A DNA stretch of 64,000 bases from Streptomyces atroolivaceus. GTDB lineage: Bacteria > Actinomycetota > Actinomycetes > Streptomycetales > Streptomycetaceae. The DNA lies in contig NZ_JNXG01000021.1 in the NCBI RefSeq assembly GCF_000717025.1, positions 1-64,000 of the forward strand, written 5' to 3'. Numbering within the stretch: the stretch's first letter is position 1; every line of letters starts with the position of its first letter. The notes under the pieces were generated by a model. That model did not search any database. It was given only the letters and a program-made list of their open reading frames with translations, and was not told where the DNA came from. Both the position numbers and the translations under genes were made by a program. Positions 16,646 through 26,292 of the stretch are shown piece after piece.

Positions 16646-17032
16646 ATGACGCACAGCTCGACCCTCGTTCTCACCGTCCGGCATCCGGCGGATTCGATCG
16701 CAGTCCTCGCCGCCGCCGGCGAGATCGATGTGGACAGCGCTCCTGCCCTGCGGACCAGGGCTCTGGAGCTGATCAGGCAGGGCAGCCCGCACCTGGTCCT
16801 CGACCTGGCGTCCGTGGAGTTCTGCGACTCCTCCGGGCTCAACGCGATGATCAGCCTCCTGCGGTTCGCGAAGGACCGGTACGGGTCCCTGTCGCTGGCC
16901 GCCCCGCAACCCCACCTCACGAGGCTGCTGGACGTCACGGGGGTCGGTGCGCTGATCCCCGTACTCCCCACCGCGGACGAGGCCGTCAACGGTCTGCACT
17001 CCGCTTCGCCGCGACCGGACTCCTCCGCCTGA
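16646..17032 (+). CDS. STAS-domain anti-sigma factor antagonist
   Basis: A 128-residue single STAS domain of the SpoIIAA/RsbV type. The phosphorylatable serine region reads SVEFCDSSGLNAMISLL, with strand LVLDLAS before it and GEIDVDSAPALR near the start. In its unphosphorylated form such a protein binds the anti-sigma kinase and frees the sigma factor. It lies close to a SigB/F-type sigma gene and a PP2C-type phosphatase. Control by the divergent MarR through the shared palindrome is inferred. Confidence 0.9.
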   Translation: MTHSSTLVLTVRHPADSIAVLAAAGEIDVDSAPALRTRALELIRQGSPHLVLDLASVEFCDSSGLNAMISLLRFAKDRYGSLSLAAPQPHLTRLLDVTGVGALIPVLPTADEAVNGLHSASPRPDSSA

Positions 17033-17098
17033 CCGGTGCGGTGCCCGCCGTCGTCCCCGGGAGCCGAGCCGGGGAGCCCTGGCTCACCGTTTGCTGAT

Positions 17099-17147
17099 GC
17101 CGCTCGCCGGCCGGGGCCCCTTCAGGCGGCTCCGGCCTGCGAGCGGC
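17099..17147. terminator. Bidirectional terminator
   Basis: Arms at 17099-17118 and 17128-17147 pair at 18 of 20 positions around a 9-base loop. The hairpin lies between the convergent STAS gene and the glycosidase pseudogene. Confidence 0.7.
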
Positions 17148-17162
17148 ACGCGCGAAGATCCC

Positions 17163-19465
17163 CTAGTTCCCCAGGATGCGCCAGCGGTTGTCGGCAGTCC
17201 CGTTGTCCGAGTCCTGTACGGCGAACGCGCCGACAGCGGTGGAGTGGCCCGCGATGCCGAGCAGCTTGCCGCTGTGCACGTTGCGGATCCTGCAGGTGCC
17301 GTCACCTTGGTCGAGCAGTGTCCATCTGTGGTCGGCGGTGCCGTTGTCCGACCACTGCAGGACGGCCGCGTTGTCCGCCGTGGACATGTTTTGGACACCG
17401 AGCACCTTGCCGCTGTGGGCGTTGCGGAAGCGGACCGCGTCTCCGTCCTCGATCACTTCCCAGTCGTGGTCGGGGGTGCCGGAGTCATGCCACTGCAGGG
17501 CCCGTCCCCCGTCGGCCGTGGACATGTCCTGGACCCCCAGCACAAGTCCACTGGCCGCATTCACGAGGCGCACCGAGGCGGTACCTCCGGTCTTCCAGTA
17601 GACGGTGTAGTTGTGGCCGTGCGCGTCGTAAAACGGACCCAGCTCGACCGGGGAGCCGTCGGCGGTGGCGGTGAAGGCGAGCGAATCGCCACCGGTCCGG
17701 GTGATCGAGGCCGTGTTCAGCGCGGGCAAGGAGTCGAGCGAACTGTCACCGTAGTCGCCGGACAGGACCGTCGGCCCGTACGTGACAGCGGCGACGTCAG
17801 GATCGTCGTTGGCCGGTCGCAGGACGATGTGCATGGGCAGGCGCAGGGTGACCGTGTCACCCTGCGCCCAGGTGCGGGTCAGGGTCGCGTAGCTGCCGGG
17901 TGTGGTGGTGACGTCCTGCGCGACGCCGTTGACGCTGACGGTGGCCCCGGTGGTCCAGCCCGGGATGCGGACGCGCATGGCCCAGGTGCCGGCGGCGTTG
18001 CCGGTGAGCCGCAGGGTCGTGGTGTCGCCGACCGGGAACGAGGTGGTCTGGGTGACGGTGATTCCGCGCTGCGACCAGTTGAGCACCGAGGGCACGAACA
18101 GGTTGACGATCAGTGTGCTGCCGTCGTGGAAGTAGACGGAGTCCATGAGCCTGGTGTGCATCTCCAGGCCCGTTCCCTGGCAGCACCAGAAGGAGTCGTA
18201 GTCGGTGCTCCAGGTGCCGCCGCCCCAAGCGGGGCCCACACCGCGACGGCCGCCCGGGTTGAGCGGGGTGAAGTAGGTGACGTGGCCATGACTGTCGGCC
18301 GGGTTCTGCTGGCCGATCATCTGGTTGAGCCACGCCTGCTCGTAGAAGTCGAACAGCGCTGCCCGGTCCGGGCCGAGCGTGAAGAGTTCACGGGTGAGGG
18401 TGAGCATGTTGAAGGTGTTGCAGCTCTCACACGTGTCCTGCTTCAGGTGGGAGGCGATGGCGTCGGGGGCGCGGAAGTGTTCTGCCTGGCTGTTCCCGCC
18501 GATCGCGTAGGTGTGCGTGCCGACGCAGATGTCCCAGGCGTTGGCGGCGATGTCGCGGTAGCGCGTCATTCCCGTCGCCTTGTACTCCCGGGCCGCCCCG
18601 ATCCACTTGGGTACCTGGGTGTTGGCGTGCAGTCCGTCGAGCCGGTCCCGGCCGGCGGCCAGTGGGTCGAACACCGCGGCGTGGTCGAAGCGCTGGGCCA
18701 CGGTGAGCCACCGTGTGTCGTCCGTCCGCAGGTAGAGGTCGGTCAGCACGGTGTTCATGCCGCCGAACTCCGTTCCCAGCATGCTCGCATCTGCTGACCG
18801 CTGAGCCGCCCCGTGCGCCGGTCGACCCAGCCGGCCAGGGCGAGCAGCACGTCCCGAGCCTGGGTGCTGCCGAGGTACCGCCACACGTCCAGCAGGCCGG
18901 TGAGGGTCTTGTGGATGGTGTAGTAGGGCACGTTGCCGTTGCTCAGGGTCCGCTGCTCGAGCTGGGTGAAGTCGGACTCGGGGTAGCCCGAGAGGTAGCC
19001 CTCGGTGAACCCGGCGGCGCTGTTGTTGGCCTGGCACTCGGCCAGTCCGGCGACCATGCGGGCCGCCTTGTCCCGGCAGGTGGTGTCCCCGGTCGCGGCG
19101 TACAACTGCGCCCAGGCGGTGAGGAAATGGCCCTGCACATGGCTCCGGAAGGGGAACGCGGGCGCCTCCCAGCCGCCGGTGGCAGCCGCTCCGCGGGTGG
19201 AGAGCCCGTGATTGGAACGGAAGTTGTACAGCAGCCTGTCCGTGTCGACGAACCGGAGGTAGGCGCGGGTGCGGTTCTGGTTGTCCAGCCACCGGCTCGC
19301 GGTCAGACGGACCTGACCGAGCTCGAAGGGGGAGGCGGACGCGCCGGTATGGGCCAGGGCGGGAGCGGCGGCCGCCCGGGCGCCGACGAGGGGCCCGGCG
19401 GCGGAGGCGACTGCGGTGGCACCGGCGGCCTGGAGGAGGTGCCGTCTGCTGACGGAGGAGGACAT
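17163..19465 (-). pseudogene. GH127-type beta-L-arabinofuranosidase with ricin-type lectin domain, frameshifted
   Basis: Starting at 19465, the protein has a twin-arginine-type signal (SRRHLLQAAGATAVASAAG) and the alpha/alpha-barrel of the DUF1680/GH127 family. The conserved cysteines are in TCESCNTFNML and FWCCQGTGLEMHTRLMDS. Three repeats of a ricin B/CBM13 lectin-like module end the protein, each with HSGKxLGIxxxS-type motifs. Near 18785 the frame changes. One frame ends in GQQMRACW and stops at 18755. The other resumes with SMLGTEFGGMN, which directly continues the family sequence. A single missing base between the ATG and AGC codons explains it. It is a recent mutation or a sequence error, since both halves remain well conserved. 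Intact members release L-arabinofuranose outside the cell. Confidence 0.85.
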
Positions 19466-19678
19466 CGTGCGGCCCTTTCTGTGGCGGGGGCGCCTTTTGG
19501 CCGGCGCCCGACGGCGGTCCGTTCGCTCGTGCCGGCGCCGCCGCCCTGGGCGCTGATCTGTGGGGTGGTAGGTGAGGGGCCCGGGTTTCGGCAAGCGGGG
19601 GAGTGTGTGGGGGTGTCCTGGCGGGCCGTGGTCGTGAAAGGGCGGTGCGCGCACGATCGGGGTGACGAGATGTCTGAT

Positions 19679-19699
19679 ATTTCGAACGTCGTTCGTAAT
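19679..19699. promoter_or_regulatory. 21-bp near-perfect palindrome before the glycosidase gene
   Basis: The core CGAACGTCGTTCG is a perfect palindrome. Extended arms ATTTCGAACG and CGTTCGTAAT match at 9 of 10 positions. It lies about 215 bp before the GH127 start and resembles LacI/GalR-type operators of sugar genes. No regulator gene is adjacent. The remainder of 19466-19921 shows no gene. Confidence 0.6.
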
Positions 19700-19921
19700 G
19701 CCGTCGGAACCATATGGGTGCCGGCACCAGGCGTCAATGCCGTGAGCGATCTCAAGTGGGCGCGTGGGAGGCGCGGTTGCAGTTCTCGCCGTGCCCCGAT
19801 CTCGTTCGGTTCGGGCCAGGACGACCGGACTGCTGATCGCCGCCATACTCCCGCCAGGGTGCCAGGCTTCTACGCGGCGCGCCCCGGCCTCGCCGGCACG
19901 GGCTCGTCGCCCGGCGCCACG

Positions 19922-19963
19922 CGGCGGCGGCTCGACCGGAGGTTCCCGGTCGAGCCGCCGCCG
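19922..19963. terminator. Strong terminator closing the biosynthetic operon
   Basis: Arms CGGCGGCGGCTCGACCGG (19922-19939) and CCGGTCGAGCCGCCGCCG (19946-19963) form a perfect 18-bp stem with a 6-base loop. It lies 77 bp beyond the flavin reductase stop codon, at the 3' end of the cupin-to-reductase operon. Confidence 0.8.
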
Positions 19964-20039
19964 ATTCTGCGCTCCGTACACGTCCGTGACCACGCCTCGC
20001 GGTGTCCCCCCGGACGTGCCGCCGACCCCCGTCGCCCGG

Positions 20040-20633
20040 TCAGCGCGCCTCCACCGGCCTCGCGTGCGCGAAACCCCTGTGGTGCCAGACCAGACCGCCC
20101 GCCGGGCGGCCCAGGCAGTCGGCGGCGGCCACCCGGCCCACCAGGATCGTGTGGTCGCCCGCCTCGATCACGTCGTGCCGTGCGCAGGTCAATCGCAAGG
20201 CCGCGTCAGCGAGTTGGGGTGCGTGGCGGGAGGTCGGTCCGCCGGCCAGCGAGACGTGTTCGAAGCGCTGTTCGGTGGGGCCCGCGAACTTTTTCGCGAG
20301 GGCCTCGTTCTCCGGGCCGAGCAGGTGGATGGTGAAGGCCGCCGCGCCGGTCAGCACGTCGTGGGTGCGCGAGCCCCGGTCCAGGCAGACGAGCAGCAGC
20401 GGGGGGGTCAGTGAGAGCGAGGACACCGCGCTCGCTGTGAGGCCCCGTGGGCTTCCCGTGTCGTCGTAGCACGTCACGACGGTGACGGGGGCGGCGAGGG
20501 AGGCCATGGCGGCACGGAACTCGTCGGCAGGGATGTCGCGGGCCATGAACGCGCCCGGTGTCTCGGAGCGGTGGACGGGCGCCGTGGCCGTACTCGGCGG
20601 CGCGGACTCGGTGAGCAGGCTCGTGGCACTCAT
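20040..20633 (-). CDS. Flavin reductase (FMN-binding split-barrel)
   Basis: A 197-residue member of the flavin reductase/HpaC-type split-barrel family. The flavin-binding segment is PVTVVTCYDDTGSPRGLTASAVSSLSL, with GSRTHDVLTGAAAFTIHLLG further on. It supplies reduced flavin to a partner monooxygenase using NAD(P)H. It begins with an ATG overlapping the stop of the amidohydrolase (ATGA) and is the last gene of the operon. The natural partner here is the acyl-CoA-dehydrogenase-like protein two genes upstream, if that one works as a flavin-dependent monooxygenase. Confidence 0.88.
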   Translation of the reverse strand: MSATSLLTESAPPSTATAPVHRSETPGAFMARDIPADEFRAAMASLAAPVTVVTCYDDTGSPRGLTASAVSSLSLTPPLLLVCLDRGSRTHDVLTGAAAFTIHLLGPENEALAKKFAGPTEQRFEHVSLAGGPTSRHAPQLADAALRLTCARHDVIEAGDHTILVGRVAAADCLGRPAGGLVWHHRGFAHARPVEAR

Positions 20634-22096
20634 CGGGATGCCCCTTCCAGCTCACGGTCCGCCGTCGGCAGTGCGGCATCCGGGCGAGGCCGGGCCGGTC
20701 CCTGCAGCCAGCGGCCGCGGGGTTCGCCCACCGTTCCGCGGGCCAGGTCCCAGGCCACCCGGCCGCCCGTCACCACGGTCGTGAAGCGGCCGGTGAACAT
20801 CCAGCCCTCGTACGCCGACCAGCCGCACAGGGAATGCACGTGCCGGGCCGACATCTGCCAGCGCGCGGCCGGGTCGAGGAGCGCGATGTCGGCGTCGGCG
20901 CCGACGGTCAGCCGGCCCTTGCCCGCGAGCCCGAACAGTTCCGCGGGCCCCTTGCCCATCAGACGCGCGAGGTGGGCGGCGGCCGTGTCGGCCTCGATCC
21001 CGCGCGAGAGGAGGCCCGTCCACACGGAGACGGCGAGTTCCTGGACGCCGGGCAGACCTGGCGGTGCCTCGGCCGGCGGGCGGTTCTTCTCCTCGACGGT
21101 GTGCGGGGCGTGGTCGCTGCCGATGGTGGTCGCCTCGCCGCTGAGCACGGCCCGCCAGAGCCGTTCCTGGTCGCGTGGGGCGCGGATCGCCGGGGACAGC
21201 CGGGTGCGCGGTCCGCGCCGGGCGGTGTCGTGGTCGGTGAACGACAGGTGGTGGCCGGTGACCTCGAAGGTGATCGGCAGTCCCTCGGCCGCCGCCGCGG
21301 CCAGCAGGTCGGTCTCCTCCGCCGACGACACGTGCAGGACGTGCACCTTGGTGCCGTGGGTCCGGGCCAGATGGACGACCTTGGCGACCGCGACGATCGC
21401 CCCGGAGCGCGGGCGGTGCGGCTCGTAGGCGTCGTACGACCCGGGATCGCCGCTCCGGGAGTCCAGCAGGTCGAATACGTGCTGGTCCTCGGCGTGCAGT
21501 ACGAGACGCACGTTGCCGCGCGCGGCGGCGGCGAAGGCCGCCTCCAGCTGGTGAGCCTCGCGGAAGACCACGGGTGCGGTGTGATGCCCGGCCATGAACG
21601 CCTTGGCCGAGGTGGCCACCGCCGGGTCCAGGTCCGCGAGGACCTCCGGGTGATCGGGGTCGGCCCCCAGGTGGAAGCGGTGGTCCACGTACGAGCGGCC
21701 CGCGATCAGGGCCGCCTTGGCCCGCACGGAGGGCGCGTCGAGGGAGGGCGGACGGGTGTTGGGCATGTCCATGACCGTGGTGACTCCGCCCGCCAGGGCG
21801 GCCCGGCTGCCGTTCTCCCAGGTCTCCTTGTGCTCCAGGCCGGGGGTGCGGAAGTGCACGTGCGAGTCGATCAGGCCCGGCAGGACGTACCGGCCACGGG
21901 CATCCAGGCGCGGCCCGGAGGGCAGCGGGTCACCGGGGGCCACGAGGGCGTCGACACGGCCGTCGCGGATGACGACGGCACCGTCGCGGACGCCCTCGGG
22001 GGTGACGAGGCGGCCCCCTTCCACCACCAGGTCGGCCTCGTCGCCGTGCGCGTGGCGGGGGATCGGGGATATTCGGGACGAGGGGGCGGTGTTCAT
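20630..22096 (-). CDS. Dihydroorotase/hydantoinase-type cyclic amidohydrolase
   Basis: A 488-residue metal-dependent amidohydrolase. The metal-binding HxH is in LIDSHVHFRTPGLEHKETW. A lysine-region stretch (SAKAFMAGHH) lies where the carboxylated lysine of this family is expected. Later metal histidines are in VRLVLHAEDQ and KVHVLHVSSAEE, and the catalytic aspartate is in TIGSDHAPH. Family members open or close cyclic amides such as dihydroorotate, hydantoin and allantoin. It is coupled by ATGA overlaps to genes on both sides. Being in a biosynthetic operon and not with pyr genes, it is more likely a tailoring enzyme that makes or opens a ring than part of pyrimidine synthesis. Confidence 0.85.
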   Translation of the reverse strand: MNTAPSSRISPIPRHAHGDEADLVVEGGRLVTPEGVRDGAVVIRDGRVDALVAPGDPLPSGPRLDARGRYVLPGLIDSHVHFRTPGLEHKETWENGSRAALAGGVTTVMDMPNTRPPSLDAPSVRAKAALIAGRSYVDHRFHLGADPDHPEVLADLDPAVATSAKAFMAGHHTAPVVFREAHQLEAAFAAAARGNVRLVLHAEDQHVFDLLDSRSGDPGSYDAYEPHRPRSGAIVAVAKVVHLARTHGTKVHVLHVSSAEETDLLAAAAAEGLPITFEVTGHHLSFTDHDTARRGPRTRLSPAIRAPRDQERLWRAVLSGEATTIGSDHAPHTVEEKNRPPAEAPPGLPGVQELAVSVWTGLLSRGIEADTAAAHLARLMGKGPAELFGLAGKGRLTVGADADIALLDPAARWQMSARHVHSLCGWSAYEGWMFTGRFTTVVTGGRVAWDLARGTVGEPRGRWLQGPARPRPDAALPTADRELEGASR

Positions 22097-23343
22097 CGGT
22101 TCCACGGCAGACTCACCAGTTCCTTGCAGAGGTCGTTGGTCGGTCCCATCAGGGCTACGGCACGGGCGTCGCGCCCGAACCGGTTGATCGGGTGCGTCTC
22201 GACGTATCCCGCCGAGCCGAGGAACTGGGCCACGTCCGCCACGACCCGCTCGGCCGTCGCGGAGGCGGCCAGCTTGGAGTGCAGGGTGGTCAGTCCCGGG
22301 TCGGCGGAGGTGCGGCGGCCGGCGCGCTCCACCACCGCGCGGGCGGTCTCGACCTGGGTGGCCAGGTCCACCAGACGGTGGCGCACCGCCTGGTGGGCGT
22401 AGAGCCCGCGGCGCGCGGCGTGCTCGTGCGCGGCGTCGAGCGCCGCCTGCGCGATCCCCACGGCGACCGCGCCGAGCGTGGCTCCGCTGTTCCGGACCCG
22501 GGCGATGATCGAGGCGGCGACGCCCGGTGCGCCGAGCCGTGCGGTGTCGGGGACGCGGCACTCACGCACCGACACGAAACCCGTGGCGGAGCCGCGCATC
22601 CCTGTCAGCCGGAGCGAGGTGTCGGGCAGCAGGCCCGGGTGCTCGCCGGGGATCAGGAAGAAGGTCTGCCCGGCGGCGCCGTACCCGGTGTCCCGCGACG
22701 AGGAGGCCGATGCGGGCGGCTCCTGCTGCGACTGCGCCAGGACGAGATAGACGTCCGCCAGGCCGGCACTCGTGGTGAAGGACTTCGCGCCGTCGAGCAG
22801 CCAGCCCCCGTCGGGGGTGCGGTGCGCCAGGGTCGAGAGGTTCTTCTTGTCGGCCCCCGCCCCGCTCTCCGACCAGGCGGACGCCGCCAGCCACTGGCCG
22901 CCGGCCAGCTTGGTCAGCACCTCGCAGTGCTGGGCCGGAGTGCCGTTCTCGACGATCCGGCTGGTGACGGCGCAGTGCTGGAAGAGCATGATCGCGGCGG
23001 AGGCGTTCACCGAGGCGACCTGCTCCACACAGGAGTTGAGCGCCACCGCGTCGGCTCCCGCACCACCGTGGGACTTGGGGACGACGAGAGCGAGCAGCCT
23101 GCTCTCGCGCAGTACGGCTACGGCCTCCCGGTCCGGTTCCCCGCTGCGGTCGGCCGCCTCGGCGCAGGCTGCCAGACGGCTCAGGACCTCGGGCGAAGGG
23201 AGGAGGGGGGCGGGGGCGAGGGGCGCGGCGCGGCCGGCGCGGCGGGAGCCGGTCGTCATGTGCGGATCGAGGGCGTACGGGTCGGGCGGTGCCGGCGAGA
23301 GTGTGCTCCCGCGCACGGCGGTCAGGCTGTCTGCGGAACCCAC
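22093..23343 (-). CDS. Acyl-CoA-dehydrogenase-fold flavoprotein
   Basis: This 416-residue protein has the acyl-CoA dehydrogenase fold: an N-terminal helical domain with VPKSHGGAGADAVAL, a middle beta domain with SAWSESGAGADKKNL, and a C-terminal helical domain ending in the FLGSAGYVETHPINR region. In this fold some enzymes desaturate acyl thioesters, others are flavin monooxygenases that need a separate reductase, and others oxidise N-groups. A flavin reductase two genes downstream favours the monooxygenase role, but this is inference. The GTG at 23341-23343 has AGGAG six bases upstream and overlaps the PrpF gene by 22 bp, which decides the start. Confidence 0.83.
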   Translation of the reverse strand: MGSADSLTAVRGSTLSPAPPDPYALDPHMTTGSRRAGRAAPLAPAPLLPSPEVLSRLAACAEAADRSGEPDREAVAVLRESRLLALVVPKSHGGAGADAVALNSCVEQVASVNASAAIMLFQHCAVTSRIVENGTPAQHCEVLTKLAGGQWLAASAWSESGAGADKKNLSTLAHRTPDGGWLLDGAKSFTTSAGLADVYLVLAQSQQEPPASASSSRDTGYGAAGQTFFLIPGEHPGLLPDTSLRLTGMRGSATGFVSVRECRVPDTARLGAPGVAASIIARVRNSGATLGAVAVGIAQAALDAAHEHAARRGLYAHQAVRHRLVDLATQVETARAVVERAGRRTSADPGLTTLHSKLAASATAERVVADVAQFLGSAGYVETHPINRFGRDARAVALMGPTNDLCKELVSLPWNR

Positions 23344-24425
23344 GGGGTCTCCTCGGATGTGTGGTCGGACGTGGCGAGCAGGGACGGCCGGGCGCCGGCG
23401 GCGGAGGCGATGCGCGGGGCCGGGGTCCGGGGGCGCGGCAGCAGCCCCCGGTACTCGACCTGCTTCTCGGCGACCGACACCCAGGCGAGTCGGCGCACCC
23501 CGTCGGTGCCGTGGGCCGAGCGGGCCGCGACGCGTACGGACCCGCCGGGGGTGCGCACCGGCAGCAGCGCGTCGGGGTCCTGTGCGGCACGCCCGGCCAG
23601 GGACCAGGGCACCGAGCCCGCGATCCCGGCGGCGGCGCCCAGGCAGATCGCGCCGGTCAGCGCGACCGTGGGGTGCCAGGACGGCACGGACACGGCCCGT
23701 ACGAAGAGTCCGCCGCCCTCCTGCGGCAGCAGGGCGGCGATCTTCGGGAAGGCCCCGAAGGTGTCCCAGCCCTGCGACTCGCAGACCGCGACCCGCAGCC
23801 GGGTCATGGCGGTGAACAGCCGCGGATCGTCCGCGAAGAGCGCCTCGGGGCCCGTCACCCCGAGATCGGAGGCGTCGACGAAGGCGTACGGGTTGCCCAT
23901 CGACACCAGCGATACGGGCACCACCCGGCCCTCGAAGGGGACGTGGGTCACCGGGTCGCCCGTCATGAGGAGCTCGGGCAGCTCCAGCGGGGGTGAGCAC
24001 AGGAAGTGGGCGGTGAACCGGGTGCCGCCGTCGGACGTCTCCTCGGTCTCGCAGACGACGTTGTCCCCGTTGTTCAGGACGTTGACCCGGACGCGGCAGC
24101 CCGGCACCAACGGCTGGATCATGCCGGTGCGGGCGGCGGCCTCGACCGCGGCCAGGATCGAGTGCCCGCAGGAGCCACGCAGGTCGAAGCTGTCGTGGCT
24201 CTGCGGAAGGGACTGCACGAACCGGTAGTCGAGGTCGAAGAGGGGGTGCCTGGACGGCCGGACGATGGCGTTCTTCAGGACGTCGCCCGCACCTTGTCCG
24301 GACAGGTCGCTCCGCAAGTCCGCCAGCGCGCGCAGGAGTTCGGGCTCGGACTCGGGGAAGGCGCGGCCGTCGAGGACGACGGTCGGGCAGGGCGCGCCGT
24401 GCGCCCGGGCGAGTGAGACGGTCAT
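23322..24425 (-). CDS. PrpF-family isomerase
   Basis: A 367-residue protein of the PrpF family (diaminopimelate epimerase fold). The first active-site region reads DLRGSCGHSILAAV, with the catalytic cysteine, and the second half holds PTVALTGAICLGAAAG, where a threonine stands near the usual second cysteine position. PrpF proteins shift double bonds in aconitate-like or oxalomesaconate-like tricarboxylates. The gene is coupled to the amidotransferase by an ATGA overlap. In a biosynthetic operon it suggests that an unsaturated or tautomerising carboxylate is an intermediate. It lies on the same transcript as the dihydroorotase-like enzyme. Confidence 0.8.
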   Translation of the reverse strand: MTVSLARAHGAPCPTVVLDGRAFPESEPELLRALADLRSDLSGQGAGDVLKNAIVRPSRHPLFDLDYRFVQSLPQSHDSFDLRGSCGHSILAAVEAAARTGMIQPLVPGCRVRVNVLNNGDNVVCETEETSDGGTRFTAHFLCSPPLELPELLMTGDPVTHVPFEGRVVPVSLVSMGNPYAFVDASDLGVTGPEALFADDPRLFTAMTRLRVAVCESQGWDTFGAFPKIAALLPQEGGGLFVRAVSVPSWHPTVALTGAICLGAAAGIAGSVPWSLAGRAAQDPDALLPVRTPGGSVRVAARSAHGTDGVRRLAWVSVAEKQVEYRGLLPRPRTPAPRIASAAGARPSLLATSDHTSEETPWVPQTA

Positions 24426-26284
24426 CGGAGTGCCCCCACCGGCTCAGGAGCGCGCACCGCGGACCTGGCGGACGACCCGAAGAACTCGGTGCGCCACATC
24501 TGGTGCGACATCAGCGCCCACAGGGCCAGCGAAACCTGGTCGGACGGGCGCGCCGTCTGCTCCGCGAACAGGGCGTCCACGGCCTCGTACCGCAGCCGTC
24601 CGTCGGCACGCAGCGCCTGCGGGGACAGTACGTCGCGGGCCATCGCCCACAGCCGCTGGCCGGGGGCCAGCATCGCCGTGATCGGCAGCGTGAACGGCTG
24701 CTTGGGGCGGTTCAGGACGCTGTGCGGGAGCAGGCCGTCCGCGGCCCGGTACAGCGCGCGCTTGACGCCCGTGCCGGGGATGGTGCGGTGGTGGTCGGGC
24801 AGAGTCGCCGCGTACCGCACGATGCTGGGCTGGCAGAACGGCAGCCTGGCCTCCACCGAGCTGGCCATCGACAGGTGATCGACCCGGCGCAGGTGGTAGG
24901 CCGGCAGCCGGTAGCGCTGCTCGATGCGGCAGATCCGCTGGAGACGGCTGCCCGCCCCGTGCGCGAGCGTCCCGGTGAGGCCGGGCGGCAGCATGGCGGA
25001 CGAACCGAGGGCGTGGATGCGGGCGGCGTAGTCCCCGGTGTAGAGGTGCTCACGCAGGGACTGCGGCACGGCGGCCAGGTGGTCGAGGTAGGCGCCGGCC
25101 CAGTCCGATCCCTCGGGAGCGGCGAGCGCCTGCGTCATGCGGGCGTATCCGCCGAAGAGTTCGTCGGCGGCGTCGCCCGTGAGGGCGACCTTGAACCCGG
25201 CGTCGCGGACCGCCCGGAAGAGCGAGAAGGTGCTGAGGGTGATCGGGTCGGCGTTGGGCTGGCCGAGGTGCCGTACGACGTCGCCCATGAGGTCGGGGAA
25301 GGTGGCCGGGTCGACCTCCACCTGGTGGTGGACGGTTCCGGTGTGCCGGGACACCTCGGCGGCGAAGGCGCGTTCGTCGCCGGGCCAGTTACCGGTGTAG
25401 GCGATGTTGAAGGTGTGCAGAGCACCGGACGCGCCGCGGTCGTGCAGGGCGCGGGCGGCGAGCGCCGTGACGAGGCTGGAGTCGAGGCCGCCGGAGGTGA
25501 TCGCGGCGACGGGAGCGTCGGCGACGAGCAGCCGGGACACCTCGCGGGCCAGCAGCTCGCGCAGTTCACCACCTGCCTGCGAGAGGCTGCGCTCCTCGCG
25601 GACCGGCGGCGCGCTCTCGTATCCCATCCGCCGGGTGGTGAGGCGCAGGCCGTCCTCGCCGGTCACGACGGCGGTGGCGGCCGGCGGCAGTACGTCGATG
25701 CCCTGGAACATGGTGCGCTGGCCGAAGGGTGTCTTGGCCGCCAGGTAGGTGTGCAGTCCGAGCTCGTCCTCGTAGGGGCGTACGTCGGTGAATCCGAGCA
25801 GGGCGGGCAGTTCCGAGGCGAAGTGGAACCGGCCGCTTCGTTCCTCCCAGTGGTAGTAGAGGGGCTTCATGCCGGACGCGTCGGTGGCGACCACCAGGCG
25901 CGGGGCGCCGCGCAGGTCCATGACGGCGACGGAGAACATGCCGTCGAGGTGCTCGGCGAAGCGGTCCCCGTACGTCAGATACAGCGCGGGCAGGATCGAG
26001 CCGTCGCAGCGGTCCTCGAAGTGGAAACCCTGCCGGATGAGTTCGGTGCGCAACCGGTCGTGGTTGTAGAGCTCACCGTTGAAGACGACGGTGATGTCGC
26101 CGAGGTGGTACGGCTGGGCGCCGCCCTCGGGGTCCATGATCGACAGTCGGTTGTTGCCGAGGGCCCAGCCGGAGCCCTGGGCGAAGGACTGGGCGTCGGG
26201 CCCGCCGTGGTGCTGGAGGGTCGCGACGTGGCGCATTTCCTGGGCGGTGGTGCGGGCGTGGAAGGATCCGTGGATGCGGCACAT
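24422..26284 (-). CDS. Asparagine-synthetase-like glutamine amidotransferase
   Basis: This 620-residue protein has both halves of class B asparagine synthetase. The N-terminal glutaminase begins MCRIHG, with the catalytic Cys exposed after Met removal, and has NNRLSIMD and FNGELYN. The synthetase domain carries the PPi loop SGGLDSSLV and ALTGDAADELFGGYAR. Such proteins amidate a carboxylate with ATP and glutamine. In secondary metabolism they also close beta-lactams or amidate unusual acids. Here it is the second gene of the operon after a bicupin, so a biosynthetic amidation is likely. The glutaminase cysteine argues that ammonia from glutamine is used, unlike beta-lactam synthetases, which lost it. 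Confidence 0.88.
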   Translation of the reverse strand: MCRIHGSFHARTTAQEMRHVATLQHHGGPDAQSFAQGSGWALGNNRLSIMDPEGGAQPYHLGDITVVFNGELYNHDRLRTELIRQGFHFEDRCDGSILPALYLTYGDRFAEHLDGMFSVAVMDLRGAPRLVVATDASGMKPLYYHWEERSGRFHFASELPALLGFTDVRPYEDELGLHTYLAAKTPFGQRTMFQGIDVLPPAATAVVTGEDGLRLTTRRMGYESAPPVREERSLSQAGGELRELLAREVSRLLVADAPVAAITSGGLDSSLVTALAARALHDRGASGALHTFNIAYTGNWPGDERAFAAEVSRHTGTVHHQVEVDPATFPDLMGDVVRHLGQPNADPITLSTFSLFRAVRDAGFKVALTGDAADELFGGYARMTQALAAPEGSDWAGAYLDHLAAVPQSLREHLYTGDYAARIHALGSSAMLPPGLTGTLAHGAGSRLQRICRIEQRYRLPAYHLRRVDHLSMASSVEARLPFCQPSIVRYAATLPDHHRTIPGTGVKRALYRAADGLLPHSVLNRPKQPFTLPITAMLAPGQRLWAMARDVLSPQALRADGRLRYEAVDALFAEQTARPSDQVSLALWALMSHQMWRTEFFGSSARSAVRAPEPVGALR

Positions 26285-26292
26285 GGTTCAGA

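Noticed and set aside
20630..22096. Pyrimidine biosynthesis dihydroorotase
   Set aside because: No other pyr genes are nearby and the gene is coupled to the biosynthetic operon; the housekeeping copy is expected elsewhere.
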